DNA from: Eudorina sp. 2006-703-Eu-15
Taxonomy: Eukaryota > Chlorophyta > Chlorophyceae > Chlamydomonadales > Volvocaceae
DNA: 64,000 bases
Reading direction: 5' to 3'
Assembly (NCBI GenBank): GCA_003117195.1
Contig: BDSI01000017.1
Location: 62,001-126,000 of the forward strand
Below the pieces are notes generated by a model that worked only from the letters and a program-made list of their open reading frames with translations, searched no databases and was not told the DNA's origin. Position numbers and translations under genes: made by a program. Below are positions 32,506 to 44,300 of this stretch, piece by piece; positions within the stretch are counted from its first letter, which is position 1, and each line of letters starts with the position of its first letter.

Positions 32506-35500
32506 CTGCTAATGATCTTAACTGCTATTATATATGTGGCGATATATAATGCCACATCCATCGAAGAATGTTGACTGTGAATGCACGACTGTGCATGTGT
32601 GGCCACTGATGGTGGCTCGCGAGCCCCCGTGGCTCTACATGACGACGGGCCACAAGTCCCCCTACCCGCCGGGCTTGATCCCTGGCCGTGGTTGGTTGTG
32701 AGGAACCAGCGCAGGTGGTTCCCTGGTAGCTAGCGTGGGCCCGGGCGGGGAGTATTTCGGTGTACTTTTGGAGCCTGTCCGGTGCGCGCGCCATACATGC
32801 ATGGTGGCGCATGTTCGGTTGTGCGGTGTGTATGTCGTGAGGAAGCTTCGGCTGTCGCCAATGGCTGTCACCGAGCGATGACCCGCGAGGTCCGCCGCTG
32901 TAACATCCTTATCGATTAATAACATGTCAGCCGGCGGGATGAAGCTATATATCCCAATCCCCAAGGCGCGTAGGTTAACGGATGGGCCCTAACACCGGTG
33001 ACCACAACAACAGGAAATAAACAATTATTAACCGCATGACCTTGAATCTCCACATACGACACGACCACTCACCGAGAAGCAATATTCGCAAGTGTGCGTG
33101 CATACGAGCAGGCATGCATGTTCATACCTATCAGGTCATAACTTGCGTGTAGTGTCATTTGGCCAGGCTCAGCGCTGACAACCCAGCCTTCACGCACGGA
33201 AAGACCGCCGAACAATTTCCTTCATCTCGATGGCTCCTCCCTTGCTTGCTTGGCTGCTGTCCTCCTCATTAATCTCCTTGCTTGCACCACTACTTTGGGC
33301 GTCCTCGTAGGTTCCGAAATCAAGCAGTACTACTGGATGGTAGGTGAGGGAGCATGCATCGTCTGCTGGCTGGGGAACACGCACACTGGCATTCTGTTGC
33401 CACGTCGTGAGATCCGTACGTACGTGCACGGTTCGAACTACTGCTGCTGCTAGCTTAAGCTGTCGGGGAGGAAGCTTCCTCCCCGACACGTGGTTGACCA
33501 CAAGGACGACTGCATCACCCTTCGCTTGCTTGGTTGTAGCGGTCGGTTGAGATGCGTGCGTGCGGCGCCTACGAGCTGTCTGGATGGGGTCGTCGGATCG
33601 CCCAGGTCGGGAGCTGGGTAGCAAACCGGCACCGATTTAGATGAAGCCCCCTTGACTCTTAACGACACAGCATGCATGCATGTATCTCAAGTAACCTAGC
33701 CTGAAACGCTAGGGATGGAAGGGAATGAGGGGCAGGGGAGGGAGGATGGAAGATAGACCAATGATAGATATGGACAGGATGAAGATCCAGGCAGGGCTAA
33801 ACTGGCTAGACACCGTTTGAACTCAAGCACACCAATATGCGTGTATTACCTACTACTACAGGTATTATTAATGTTTTTGTATTCATTCAAGTTTTCTTAA
33901 TATTTGAAGTATTATTTTTATCATTTTCAGTATTACTCGTACTATAATGAGAGAATTATAGTACATTACTTCATTCATTACTTCATTACTTCATTACTCC
34001 AGCAGGGTGCCGGATGTTTCCCCATCGTCCCCCGCAGCCCTGCGTATCGCTCATCATCACATGTGTATAATCCGTAGACATGTAACGTACCCGCAGTTTA
34101 TTTAGATCATCTTGACATAGCCATGACGCCTGGACCTCCCCTTCAATAACGGCCAGCGCCTGCGTGCAAGCAAGCAAGGTGCATCGCGCATGTATTCATT
34201 TCTATAGGGAGCGCCTGAACCATAGCACGGATTGGTTATCTATCTCCTCTGTGCACGCGCCCAGGATCGTTGCCGCCGGCGGTGGGATTCGGAGGACATA
34301 CACCTCCGCGGCGGCCAACCTAGATAGGCTTCGATACCAATGTAGCATCTATCGCGGCTTACTGATGTCTGGAACCTCTTCGATTGGGCCCTGCTTACAA
34401 TTTTAGGAACCACCGCAAAATTCACACTCGGATTATTTTCACACACGGATTATATATACACATTCTTCTCACTGTCACATACTGAAAAAATCTTATATTC
34501 TGATCTTCCAGTTATCTGCTATTCCTCTGTATGTTGCATATGTATGGTCAGCCTGGCGGCGGTCAGGTGAAACCGCTGGCGTGCGGACGTATATACGTCC
34601 TAGCTAGCTACGCACGGCGGTACTCCGGGAGGGGCGGCCGTACCGAATGTTCCCCCGCAGACCTGCGTATCGCTCATCATCGCATACATACACGTAATCC
34701 ATGCATAGACATGGAACACGTACGTACCTGTCGTTCAAATAGAGCCTCTTGAAGCCTTGACGCCTTGCCTGTCTCGGCAATGAAGGTTAGCACCTGCGCG
34801 CAACGAAGCAAGGTGCATCGTGTGTACAGTTAGTTAATTCTATGCAAGGTTAGATACATACAGGTGTGCTTCATAATCAACCTATTCACGCAGTAGGACG
34901 GATCCTATCCCACCGTCTGCTGTGTTACGTAACGCACGCAGCAGGATTCAGGCATGCATAAATGTAGGAAATGCTTCCAGCAGACCTGCCACGCACCCCG
35001 TCCAAATCATTTTACCAGCACATGACATTGCAGTAGAAACGATGTAACAACACAATTTGCATTTGCTCCTGTATATCTCGCGAGCATACTTACGGATTTC
35101 GTAGCACGCACGCCCTGCCACGCCCGAGGCAGGAACCGCAGCAAAAATTCACACAGATCAATCATCACGTACATACGTACGTACGCGCGCTCACACCCAC
35201 GCGCTGACACTGCACCCGCACCCGCACAATTATATACGTACATACCCTTTATCGGAAAACTAGAGACCACCATGACAACGGACCAGCCAAATGTCGCAGC
35301 ATGCAGCAACATGAACGCCGCCCGCCGCATAACACACCTTCTTGTCCAGGTGCTGCAGGCGTCTGAAGTCGATGGGATATCCATGGAAAACGCGCAAGCA
35401 TGCGACTAATCCGCCGGCCGACGAGTCTGTGTTAACAGTCGCAGCCACTGCGTGCACCACCTGCAGGAAATACACAGTTGAAAGGAGGTAGGGGTCGGAA

Positions 35501-36480
35501 GGTTCTTCGCATCATAATTTTCGCAGTTCAGGACGGACTCGCACCAACTACAGCAGATTTCCAAGAATTTCACAACAAGATCGATTTACCGTCCCAACGA
35601 AGCAAGACGGTACACTGAGGATTAGTTCCGCGCGGAACGGTGCCCACACGCAAACCTACAGTGCCACATATCGCTGTAGTTCATTTTACCTATATTAAAG
35701 CGCATAACTACGTCCGTGCGGAATTACACGCCCTGAACATGCACAGCGACGCTCTCGAGTGCAAACTCGCAAGACTCACATGCGCACGCGATCTGTTTCC
35801 CATTCTTCCGGAAATGGACGTCTGGCAAGTCGTTAGATGGCGATGACGTGCCGCGCTCCTGCCTTGGAACAATGAAGAACCTGTGAGCGCAGGAGATAGG
35901 CAGGAACGTCGAGAAATGCAAGCAATCAAGCAGATCTCAGAACAATCGATAAGCAAGGACAGGTAGGTCAGGCTGTGGCCAGCGACTTACGTGTTTGACA
36001 CAACAAAGCAGACGAGCGTTCCTGTCTCAGAGAAACCAGACTTACGGAATGTCCCGAACATTCGAGATCCCAAGCTTAAGTAGTGCACGCTGGCGGTCCA
36101 GGAAGGGTTGCTCCAACTACCTACATACCACGGTTACCATTGCCCTGCCTTTCGGAGTAAACAAGAATTAATATAGGCAGGGTAACGGTTACAACAATAT
36201 ATAGGCAGGCAGGGTATGTAATTTGGTTCATTACCGTAATTAATGGTTTATTTCAGCCTCTTACCTAGCTGGACAATACAGATTATTAGGGCACAATTTT
36301 GACGCATGTCCAAATGACGGGCTAGGCTTTCGATCGAGCTTGCGGAGTTATGGAGCGTTACTGAGCTTGCGGGGTACAGAACATGTTGCATCGATCCAGG
36401 TTGCGCGCGGAACGAACGACACGATAATGCGAGGAATGAAAGCAAGCAAATAGGGTGCAAGCAACTCATACATGCGAATG
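32506..36480 (-). other. AT-richer island with candidate small minus-strand exons
   Basis: Base composition is clearly less GC-rich than the rest of the window. Open, splice-bounded minus-strand segments look protein-like: about 33310-33190 (LLDFGTYEDAQSSGASKEIN), 34159-34091 (ALAVIEGEVQASWLCQDDLN), 34793-34728 (VLTFIAETGKASRLQEALFE), 35460-35338 (VVHAVAATVNTDSSAGGLVA) and about 35861-35785 (FFIVPRQERGTSSPSN). Several are phase 0 at both ends. They may be 5' exons of the Smr-domain gene or of another gene. I cannot connect them or name a family. Confidence 0.4.
34000..34800 (-). repeat. Tandemly duplicated exon-intron unit
   Basis: Exon 34159-34091 and exon 34793-34728 are both phase 0, 23 and 22 codons long, and each is followed by GTACGT and then by shared intron sequence ending GATGATGAGCGATACGCAGG and a CTGCGGGGGA segment. 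The peptides are related in pattern but diverged. Confidence 0.6.
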
Positions 36481-36495
36481 GATGGTAGGCATTAG

Positions 36496-36630
36496 AAAGC
36501 GGTGGTACGGTGCGCGTTTGGGAGCTGCTCCAAATTTATTTGCCAAGTCAACGATGACTTCGCAAATAAATTTCGTTGACCTCGCAAATAAATTTGGAGC
36601 AGCTCGCTCCCAAACGCGCACCACCGCTTT
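36496..36630. repeat. Foldback (inverted) repeat, about 135 bases
   Basis: Left arm begins AAAGCGGTGG and contains TGCGCGTTTGGGAG and CTGCTCCAAATTTATTTGC. The right arm is its reverse complement with small indels, ending CCACCGCTTT. The centre also pairs (GTCAACG...CGTTGAC). It can form a hairpin with arms of about 50 bases. Confidence 0.85.
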
Positions 36631-36870
36631 ATCTGCCAGCAAGTCTGCCTGTATGCAGAGGTCTGAAAGAGGAAAACGCTGTTTGCAGATGCCATACATA
36701 CGTACAGCACGTACTATGCTTTTCTGCAAACAAATGGCGCTAATGGCTGCTGGTGCGTCTGTAAACCCGATGGACCTCGTGCATGCTGATCGATCTCGAA
36801 ACAGCAGCCGCTGCCGCTGATGAGCTCACTGCGTTGAACCTTTCCTATGGCATTCATACCCAGGGTAAAC

Positions 36871-37634
36871 GGGGGGTAACCCCCGGGTACCGCCCTACGG
36901 GGCCGGGTGGGTAAAGGTATCCTGGGGTAACCCAAGGGTAATTCCATACATTTTATAATTTGTAAATGTAATATATAAGTCCCCTTGTCGGTACTCAATT
37001 ATTGTATTTAGAGTAGCAAGCATTGTGTATGAGCTGTCTAGCCAGAAGTTTCACTGTCAAGTTATAGAGCTATGAATGAAATTGGTGACAACGGCCATAT
37101 GTAAAGCATGCAATAATACGTGTACCCGTTGTTTACTTAGTAACCTTTACAAGGTTGGCCTGTATCCCGACCGGGTGTCCAGACGGGCCCAGATAACCCC
37201 TACCAAGGACTGCACACCCATCCTCCACGGGGGTCATGCAGCCATACCGCCCAAAACATCAGGTTACCAGCACGCCAGAATTGCCTCCCCTGGAAACTGC
37301 GCCAGACCCACCAAATGACATGGTGGGGAGGGAACTGGGGTTCACAGCATATCACAAGATTGACATTAACACCTGGCACATGCATGAGGGTGTCATCTTT
37401 CACCTGTCCACACAGTCCTGAATGCGCGCGCAGCCCTAGTACATCCGTCCCCCCAATGCCGTGGACAATCTCACTTAGTCCATGTGCATGCGATGGATTT
37501 CCTACCATGGTGTAGCAATGATTACCCCTACCCCTGGGTACAATTACCCACCCCCCCTTGTCACGAGGGTGGGTGGGTAACCATTACCCCCACCCTCACC
37601 CCCCTGGGTAATGGTTACGAGGGGGTTACCCCCC
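36871..37634. mobile_element. Candidate non-autonomous DNA element bounded by GGGGGGTAACCCCC
   Basis: The left boundary word GGGGGGTAACCCCC (36871-36884) recurs as its reverse complement at 37621-37634. Sub-terminal regions at both ends are dense in GGGTAA/TTACCC and GGGTGGGTAA words. The interior is AT-richer and encodes nothing recognisable. No convincing target duplication was found. Confidence 0.5.
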
Positions 37635-37651
37635 CTATAATGTCATAGGGC

Positions 37652-37890
37652 TTAATGAACAGCAGCAAATAAGGAAACCATGTCGGCCACAGCATGCATA
37701 TCAACAACGAAACAGTGCTGCCACAGTACTTGCTTGTCGCGCCCACGCTCTACGTACTGCATGCATGCAGAAACGTAGCCTAAAGTAGCAACCACCGGAG
37801 CTAGCGCCCTCACATGACCCCCGGGTTCCTCTGCCACATCATTGACTAATAAATATCTCTGACCGTCACTAACTAACACCCCGCTCCAGC
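37652..37890 (-). CDS. Candidate terminal coding exon, unknown protein
   Basis: About 78 codons open to a TAA at 37652, reading SWSGVLVSDGQRYLLVNDVA, HVRALAPVVATLGYVSACMQ and finally ADMVSLFAAVH. Composition is protein-like in sequence of only moderate GC. A possible acceptor (CTAATAG) precedes it. The retroelement at 37921-38330 lies immediately upstream in transcript sense, so any gene it belonged to may be disrupted. Family unknown. Confidence 0.35.
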
Positions 37891-37920
37891 TATTAGTTAT
37901 GTAGTATTGACTGGGCAGCG

Positions 37921-38330
37921 AATGAATGAATGAATGAATGCACGTTACTGCGGACCCCAAAAAGGAGTCAACGGTGTATACCAGGCAGGGCAAGCCCCAG
38001 CAGGCCCCACCGCCAAGGCGGCAGGACACCTCCACACCTCAACGCCGCACCCAAAAACACACCGGGCCATGACCCCACCCAGCCAGACACCGAAGCAAGC
38101 AGAGGCGCGCAGCGGGGCAACACTACCAAAGGGATAGGCACAGCAGAGGGCAGAATCCCCAGAAGTGGATAAAGCCAAGCACAGGGGAGGCAGGTCGCCC
38201 GGACATGCACCCCATTACCCAGCTACCACCACCCCTGAGGCACCCAACGCTGCACCCTCTCGAGGTCTTGGAAGACCCACGCCTGGCTCGTGACACTGCC
38301 CAGCGACCGCTAATGGAGTATGAATGAATG
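37921..38330 (-). mobile_element. Non-autonomous retroelement with (ATTC)n tail (copy 4)
   Basis: Reverse-complement counterpart of the element at 29970-30502, without the SINE insert. The tail is an (AATG)n run at 37920-37940 on the plus strand. Its 3' motif reads GGTCCGCAGTAACG, so the TGTAA of the other copies is altered to AGTAA here. Confidence 0.8.
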
Positions 38331-40300
38331 CTATTATTACGGCCGCTGCCATCACCTGCCTGCCTAGCTCGCTAGTCACGCACCGTATTACGGATCGATC
38401 GGTGACAGCGAGCTCGCTCGCCTGCTTTCGGCGCGTTAGTTCCCCGCGCGCGCGTGCGTGGTACCTGCACCGATCCCCAACAACAGCTCGTCGACCAACT
38501 AAGTGCGGTGCAGGGAGAGGCTGATGGGGTGAGGTCACAGCGGGGTTCCCCTGCTAGCGAGAATGATATTCGCCCGCAGCGGCCCGTGCGTGGACCTGTG
38601 CGCGCGGCTGCTGTGGATGTGTGTATGTGGACGGACGGAGCGGCAGGATGCCTCTCCACCCAGCTCGCTGCGCTCACTTGGTCGTCACTGATGACCGACC
38701 GGGCGCATATATAGCGATACGTACGGTACTCCGGGAGGGGCGGCACGCACCGTCGCGGTCCCTCCCAACACGACGCCCGGACAGACAGATGGTAGGTCCC
38801 CACGGCCGGTAGGTGCCACGCACGCGGAAGGTCGTTCTGCAGCATGCAGCAGCAGCAGCAGCAGCAGCAGCAGCCGTCTCAGCCGTGGAAACTGGCTGTG
38901 GTGTTGGACAGCAGTGCCCAGCAGGTCCAAGCAACCGGCCTACCAGGACGGCGGCGCGGGGGCCGTTTGTTGTATCACGCCATAAAGAATGGACCGATCG
39001 GCAGATGTCCATGATGGACATCTCATGGTACATACCCAGGATACTACACCGTTGATCCCCGTGCGTTCGGAAAGTGTAGCGGGCAGCGGGCAGCAGCAGC
39101 AGCAGCGACACGGCGGCGGGCTAAGGCGTGTGGGACTGCTGTGGGTGCGTAGCGTCGATGTCCTTCCGGAAGGGATCCCTCAGGTGCCGCCAAGCAAGCG
39201 CGAATGAACCCCATTATTACGTACGAGTTGTAGAGGGCACTGCGACGGTGCCATCCCGCTCAGTGTTGTGGCAGTGGCCGCAGCAGCCGCTGCGGGTGCG
39301 GCCGCGCCTACTGCTGTTCTGCCACAACCGGGCGGGTGATGAGCCCACGAGTCAAAAGGGGGCGGTGTCTATGATTAGTGGCCCCCCGAAGCGGTGCAGA
39401 TGCGCAGCCGTGGACATTCCGCGACGGTCTCTTCCGCGCCACTGCTGCTGCAGATCAATCTCGCAGTAGGGCGGTCGCAGGCAGGGTGCCGCGATATCGT
39501 AGTATGCGTAGCTATCGCGCCATCCTCGTCCCAACCCTCCTGCCGCTGCTGTTGCCGCTGGGCACAGCGCTGACCGTAGCCAACATGTCAGCCCGTACGC
39601 ACGTATGGGCCGTACCGGCCGTACGTGCTGACCGTATTGTGGACCATTTTACAGTAGGTAGGGCTCTTAAATCTGGTCCACTCATCATCACGCGTACGTA
39701 TTGCCATAATGCGTGCTCCACAGAAGCGCCACCATCTCGCCGGGCACGCATGAGAGCAGGGTCCGGCGGAGACCCGGCGGGCAAGAAAGCGGAGAGTCAA
39801 CACACAACTCCCGAAAGCATGATCGGTCGCCACCATCCGACAGACGGCAGGGCCCCGCACTTCCAGTGTAGGGGGCCCCCGCAGCCACCCCACCGGCTAG
39901 ATAGCTGTGCCCAGCTGTGTTGCGCGATGGCTTCGCTGCGTCGTTTGGCAGGGCATTGTGATGACGTCATCCCCACGTGCAGAGTCAGCCCTGCCAAAAT
40001 TCCACCGCGTTCGAGGGCCCAATCACTGCGGCAGTACCGTCACCGCCCCGAAACCGGACGTATGGATCCCAGCTGACGCGGTGATGGCGGTACTGAGAGC
40101 CGTACGTCCGCGCAGCCAAAGCCACCTACCACCCCGTATCACAACCACCGCCACCACCACGATGACGGCGGCTCCCCCGCCTCCTGACAGCCATTTCGTA
40201 ATAATTGCTCTCTCGAAACGCGGGGATCTTCCGGGTGGTCGTGTGTGGACGACAAATAAAGCCAACCCAAGGCACGCAACCCCATGGTGCATCTTACGTG
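38331..40300. other. Unassigned region with CAG run and short repeated words
   Basis: No recognisable gene. Includes a CAG run at about 38845-38873 and the word GGTACTCCGGGAGGGGCGGC near 38724, also present near 34618. A minus-strand frame near 39530-39352 (YAYYDIAAPCLRPPYCEIDL) is protein-like but isolated. Confidence 0.35.
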
Positions 40301-41314
40301 TCCACCCAGCCATACATACGTCCCCGCAGCGGCGTCACGTCACGTCGCAGCGGTGACAGAACGCCAAGGATAACTTGGTCAAGCTCCACCATCCACCTGG
40401 CTGCACCTCACCTCCTCCACCTGCAGCGGCCGACAGCGGCCACCCCGCCCATTTACGCGTCAGACCCTCGGGGGTTATAACCCCGCTCGGGGGGTAACGG
40501 CTCCCCAACCCCCTGACCCCTGAGCCCTAACAGACACCCTGGGCCCTACCCCTCAGGAAGCACCTTTGGGCGCCAGCCCACCTGAGAATTCCTCCTCCCG
40601 CTGCACTTCCCCACCACAACCCCCTTTCGTCCCAGCAAGCACCCAGCCGGCCGACCCCGCCTGGCAGCAACAGATGACACCAGCAGGCACGTGCTGCGGC
40701 CGTACCGCCACACGCATCCTCCCGCAAACCCTTCAGGCAACCCATCGCGCTCCCACGCAACCGCACCGTCATACGCCCGCACCAACCAAGCACTCGGGGG
40801 GCCCCCGGCCCAAGCATGGCCGCTGCCCCCTAGCTAGCGCCTCCGGCTCCGGTAACCCCTCCCCCTAGGGGTCATCCGGCGGCATCGTCACCCCGGCTGC
40901 TGGCTGGCAGTCCGAGCCCCTCCGCCGACCTCCTCCACCCCCCGACCCGCCCCCGCCCCCGCCCCCGCCCCCCCGGGCCCGCGACAGAGCCTCCGGACCC
41001 GGAGGCGCCGCCGCAGCCCCACCGGCTGCCCCTTGTGGTCCCCCCGATGCCACCACCGGGCTCTGGTCGCCGCCCCGCCGGCGGCCCCGCAGCGCCGGCG
41101 GCACCACCGGCGACGTCAGCGGTGACGTGGGTGACAGCAGGTCGCCCTTCCGGTTCAGGAATTCCTCCCTGGACTGCTGCAGCAGCCGCTCCTGCTCGTC
41201 GTGGGCGGCCATCAGCGCCCGCACCGGGGCGCCCAGGGAAGCAGCGGCGGCGGCGGAGGCGGAGGCGGCGACGACGGAGGCGGTGCCGCCCCTCAGCGGC
41301 GTGGAGGTGACACT
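40300..41314. repeat. Source copy of the segment duplicated at 28500-29633
   Basis: Contains the 3' flank and the last 430 or so coding bases of the ABC transporter. The coding part matches 29175-29617 almost perfectly, while the flank is clearly diverged. Confidence 0.8.
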
Positions 41315-44300
41315 GGAGGCGACCGACGACGACGGCGGCGTGCTGCCGGCTGTTGGTGAGGGGGTTCCGGAGCTGCCGCCGCTGCCGGCCCGGCCCTTAA
41401 GCCGCACGCCGGGCAGCCGGGAACCTGCCGGCGGGGAGACGTCGCGGCCGGGCCCCGAGGGAAAACCCGGGCCGGACCCGGCGGCGGCGGCGGCGCCCTC
41501 GGACGGCGTCACCGGCGACCCGAACGCGTCGCGCTGCGCCGGACCCGACAGCGCCGCCACCGCCGCCACCGCCGCGGCGGGGCTGGCGAACGCCGACGCT
41601 GGAGCGCCGCAGCGCTTACCGCCGTTGAGCCCGGCGCTGCCAGCACCCGCACCCGCACCCGGACCCCCACCAGCGCCTCCGTCCGCCCAGGCGGAGGGCT
41701 CCTCCTGAGTGTGCGAATGTGAATGTGACTGAGGCGACAACGGCGGAGACGGGGACACAGCCGCCGTCGGCCCCGGGAGGGCTGCGGCTGCGGCTGAGCC
41801 CGGCTGCAGCAGCGGCACCTCCGGCGCCGACATGCGACCCGTCGGCGGCAGCAGGGGCAGAGACGGGGTCTGACCCTGTCCCCCCGCTCCCGACCCCGCG
41901 CTGCCGCTCCGCTTGTGATTCAACCCCTCACGACCCGACAACGGCAACGGCGACTGGCGGGGTGACGGCGGCGGCGCCTCCAAATCCCCATCGGCGTTGC
42001 TGCCGTTGCCCCAGGAGAATGATGTGGCGCCGCTGCCATTGCCAGTCGGTGCGCGGCCGCCTGCTGTCGCTGCTGCTGTTGCTACAGCAGCGGCAGTGCT
42101 GGCGGGGGCGGGGGCGGGGGCGGCTGTGGGGGGTCCATTTCCGCCGAGCCGCTCCGGGGAGTTGTGGTCGTTTACTTCCGCCGGCTCCTCGACTTCCCGG
42201 TCCTCGTACAGCCGCTCGTCCGCCTCGTCCTCCTCCAGGGCTCGGGCCCTGGGGGACGAATGGGGGTGGAGGCGCGGAGGGGCGGGGTGGAGTGAGGGAA
42301 TGCGCGGGGGGGGGATATAGTGCATTGGAACGGGGGAGGGGCGGCACAAGGGGCGGGCAAACAAGGGGCGCTTCGATTTCGGTGTTTGGAGGGGACGGTG
42401 GGACAGACAGACAGACAGACGGGCGACAACCCGGTCCCCAGCCGGGTGGGTGGTTGCCGGGTTGCCTCCTCGTACATCCCGTGCCCCTCGCCCATCAGCG
42501 CCACACCCACCCACATACACATACACATACACAGAAGCATCTATCAGGTTGACCTCCCGAGAAAAGAGCCCAGGCACACCCACATGGGTCAACGTTTTGT
42601 CACATCACACTCCTCATCCTCGGCCCCTCCCCCTAGAACACACGCACACACATACATATCTCCCTGTAAACCCTTCCACACCCCATATACGACATTGTCC
42701 CCCCAGCGGTCCGTATCATCCCCGTACACACCCTTTTGCTGCACCTCCTCGACGCTTCCCCTCGCCCCGCAACCACCATTGTTTACTTCCTTGTGTGTTA
42801 TGCTTTCTTCCTCAAGACAATTTCTCTCTACAACACGAGCTTACTTTCCGACTGCTCGGATCCTCCTCGCATGAACCGCTTCGTCGCCACCGCTGCGCCC
42901 TGCGTCGCTGTCTGTCCCTTCCTCATTCACACACAGGCAAGATCCCCGTTGCGTCCGTATGCTCCCCATACTTCGCCCTAGTTGGCAATGCCCGTGTTTT
43001 GCATCGCGCGCCTGTGGTGGCGCGGCTGACTCGCTCGTTTGCTTGCCCTTTCGTTGCTGCATCTAGGGTTTAGCATATTGCAGGTTATTAGGTAAGTATC
43101 ATGGGACTGAGATGTTGCCGCGGGTTTCCTCCCACCCAGCCCCAACCCGCCGCCTCACCTCCTGCTGGGGGTGGGGTTCCTGCTGACCACCCCCTGGTCC
43201 CCGCTCTCACTCATCTCCTCGTTCAGGAAGGCCCGCCGCATCAGCCGGGAGGGCACCCGGGGGAGGCCGCCGCCCCCGCCGCCGCCGCCGCCGCCGCCGC
43301 CCCCAGCTGAGCGGCCCGGCAGCGCGGGCAGCGGCGACAACGTGTCGCCGCCCCTCTGATGGTGCGAGTTGAGGACCGGGTGGTGGTGGACCGGGGTGTG
43401 GTGGGTGTGGTGGAGCAGCTGGTGCCGGGCCGCAGCGGCGGCGGCGGTGAAGCCGTGCGGGTGCGGCGGCAGCGGCGCCGCAGCGGCGCCGCTGCGCGGC
43501 GGCATGGCTGCGGCGGGGCCGCCGCCCCCACCGGGCGGCCCCGCGGCGAGGTGTGTTGGCGCACCGGTGGCGGCGGCGGCGCTGGTGGTGATGTCGGTGG
43601 AGGGATGGGCGGAGGGCAGGGGGGAGACGAGGGAGGGAGTCCCCGCCACCACGGGTTCCGAGTAGGTGCGGTGACCGGCCGTGAGACCGCCGCCACCGCC
43701 GCCGCCCCCCAGGGAGCCCGGCAGGCCGGACATGGGGGTCGGGCAGCCGGCTGTCCAGGGAGGGGGGAGGGAGGGGAGGGGCCGCGTGGGCCGGTGTGGG
43801 ACAGGGACAAGTTATAGAGATATCAATTGAGGATGAAATGTACGGCATGTTAGGGCCAGGTTGAGGAGTACGGTGTCGAGCCTAAGACGTTGACAGGCGT
43901 GTGGGACGGTGGTGGGGCCCCGGGTGATGGCGGGGGTGGCGGCGGCGGGGACCCTAAGAGGGCAGGCTCTCCAGCCACCACCCGGATCCACCACGCCGCT
44001 CCGCGGATCCACCACGCCGCTCCGCGGATCCACCACGCCGCTCCGCGGGAGCCGTCGGCTGGGGTGCGCGGGTGCCAGGGTGCGCGGGTGTGCAGCCGAC
44101 CCGGCTGTGTTTCTCAAAACACGGTTCACGGCTGGGCCCCTCCGGGCCCCCTCCCCTCCCCCCCTCGCCCTCCCCGCCCTCCCGCCTCCCCTCCCGCCTC
44201 TCCGCCCTCCCCCCTCCCCGCCGCTCACCCGTGTCCTGCTGTCGCAGCCACATGGCCGCGTACAGCCCCCCGTTCTGATCCATCAGCTCCGAGTGGCTGC

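Noticed and set aside
43155..43733. A separate gene starting at the internal ATG near 43733
   Set aside because: Exon 13 of the ABC transporter splices into 43750 in the correct phase and the same frame, so a continuous gene is the simpler reading, though not proven.
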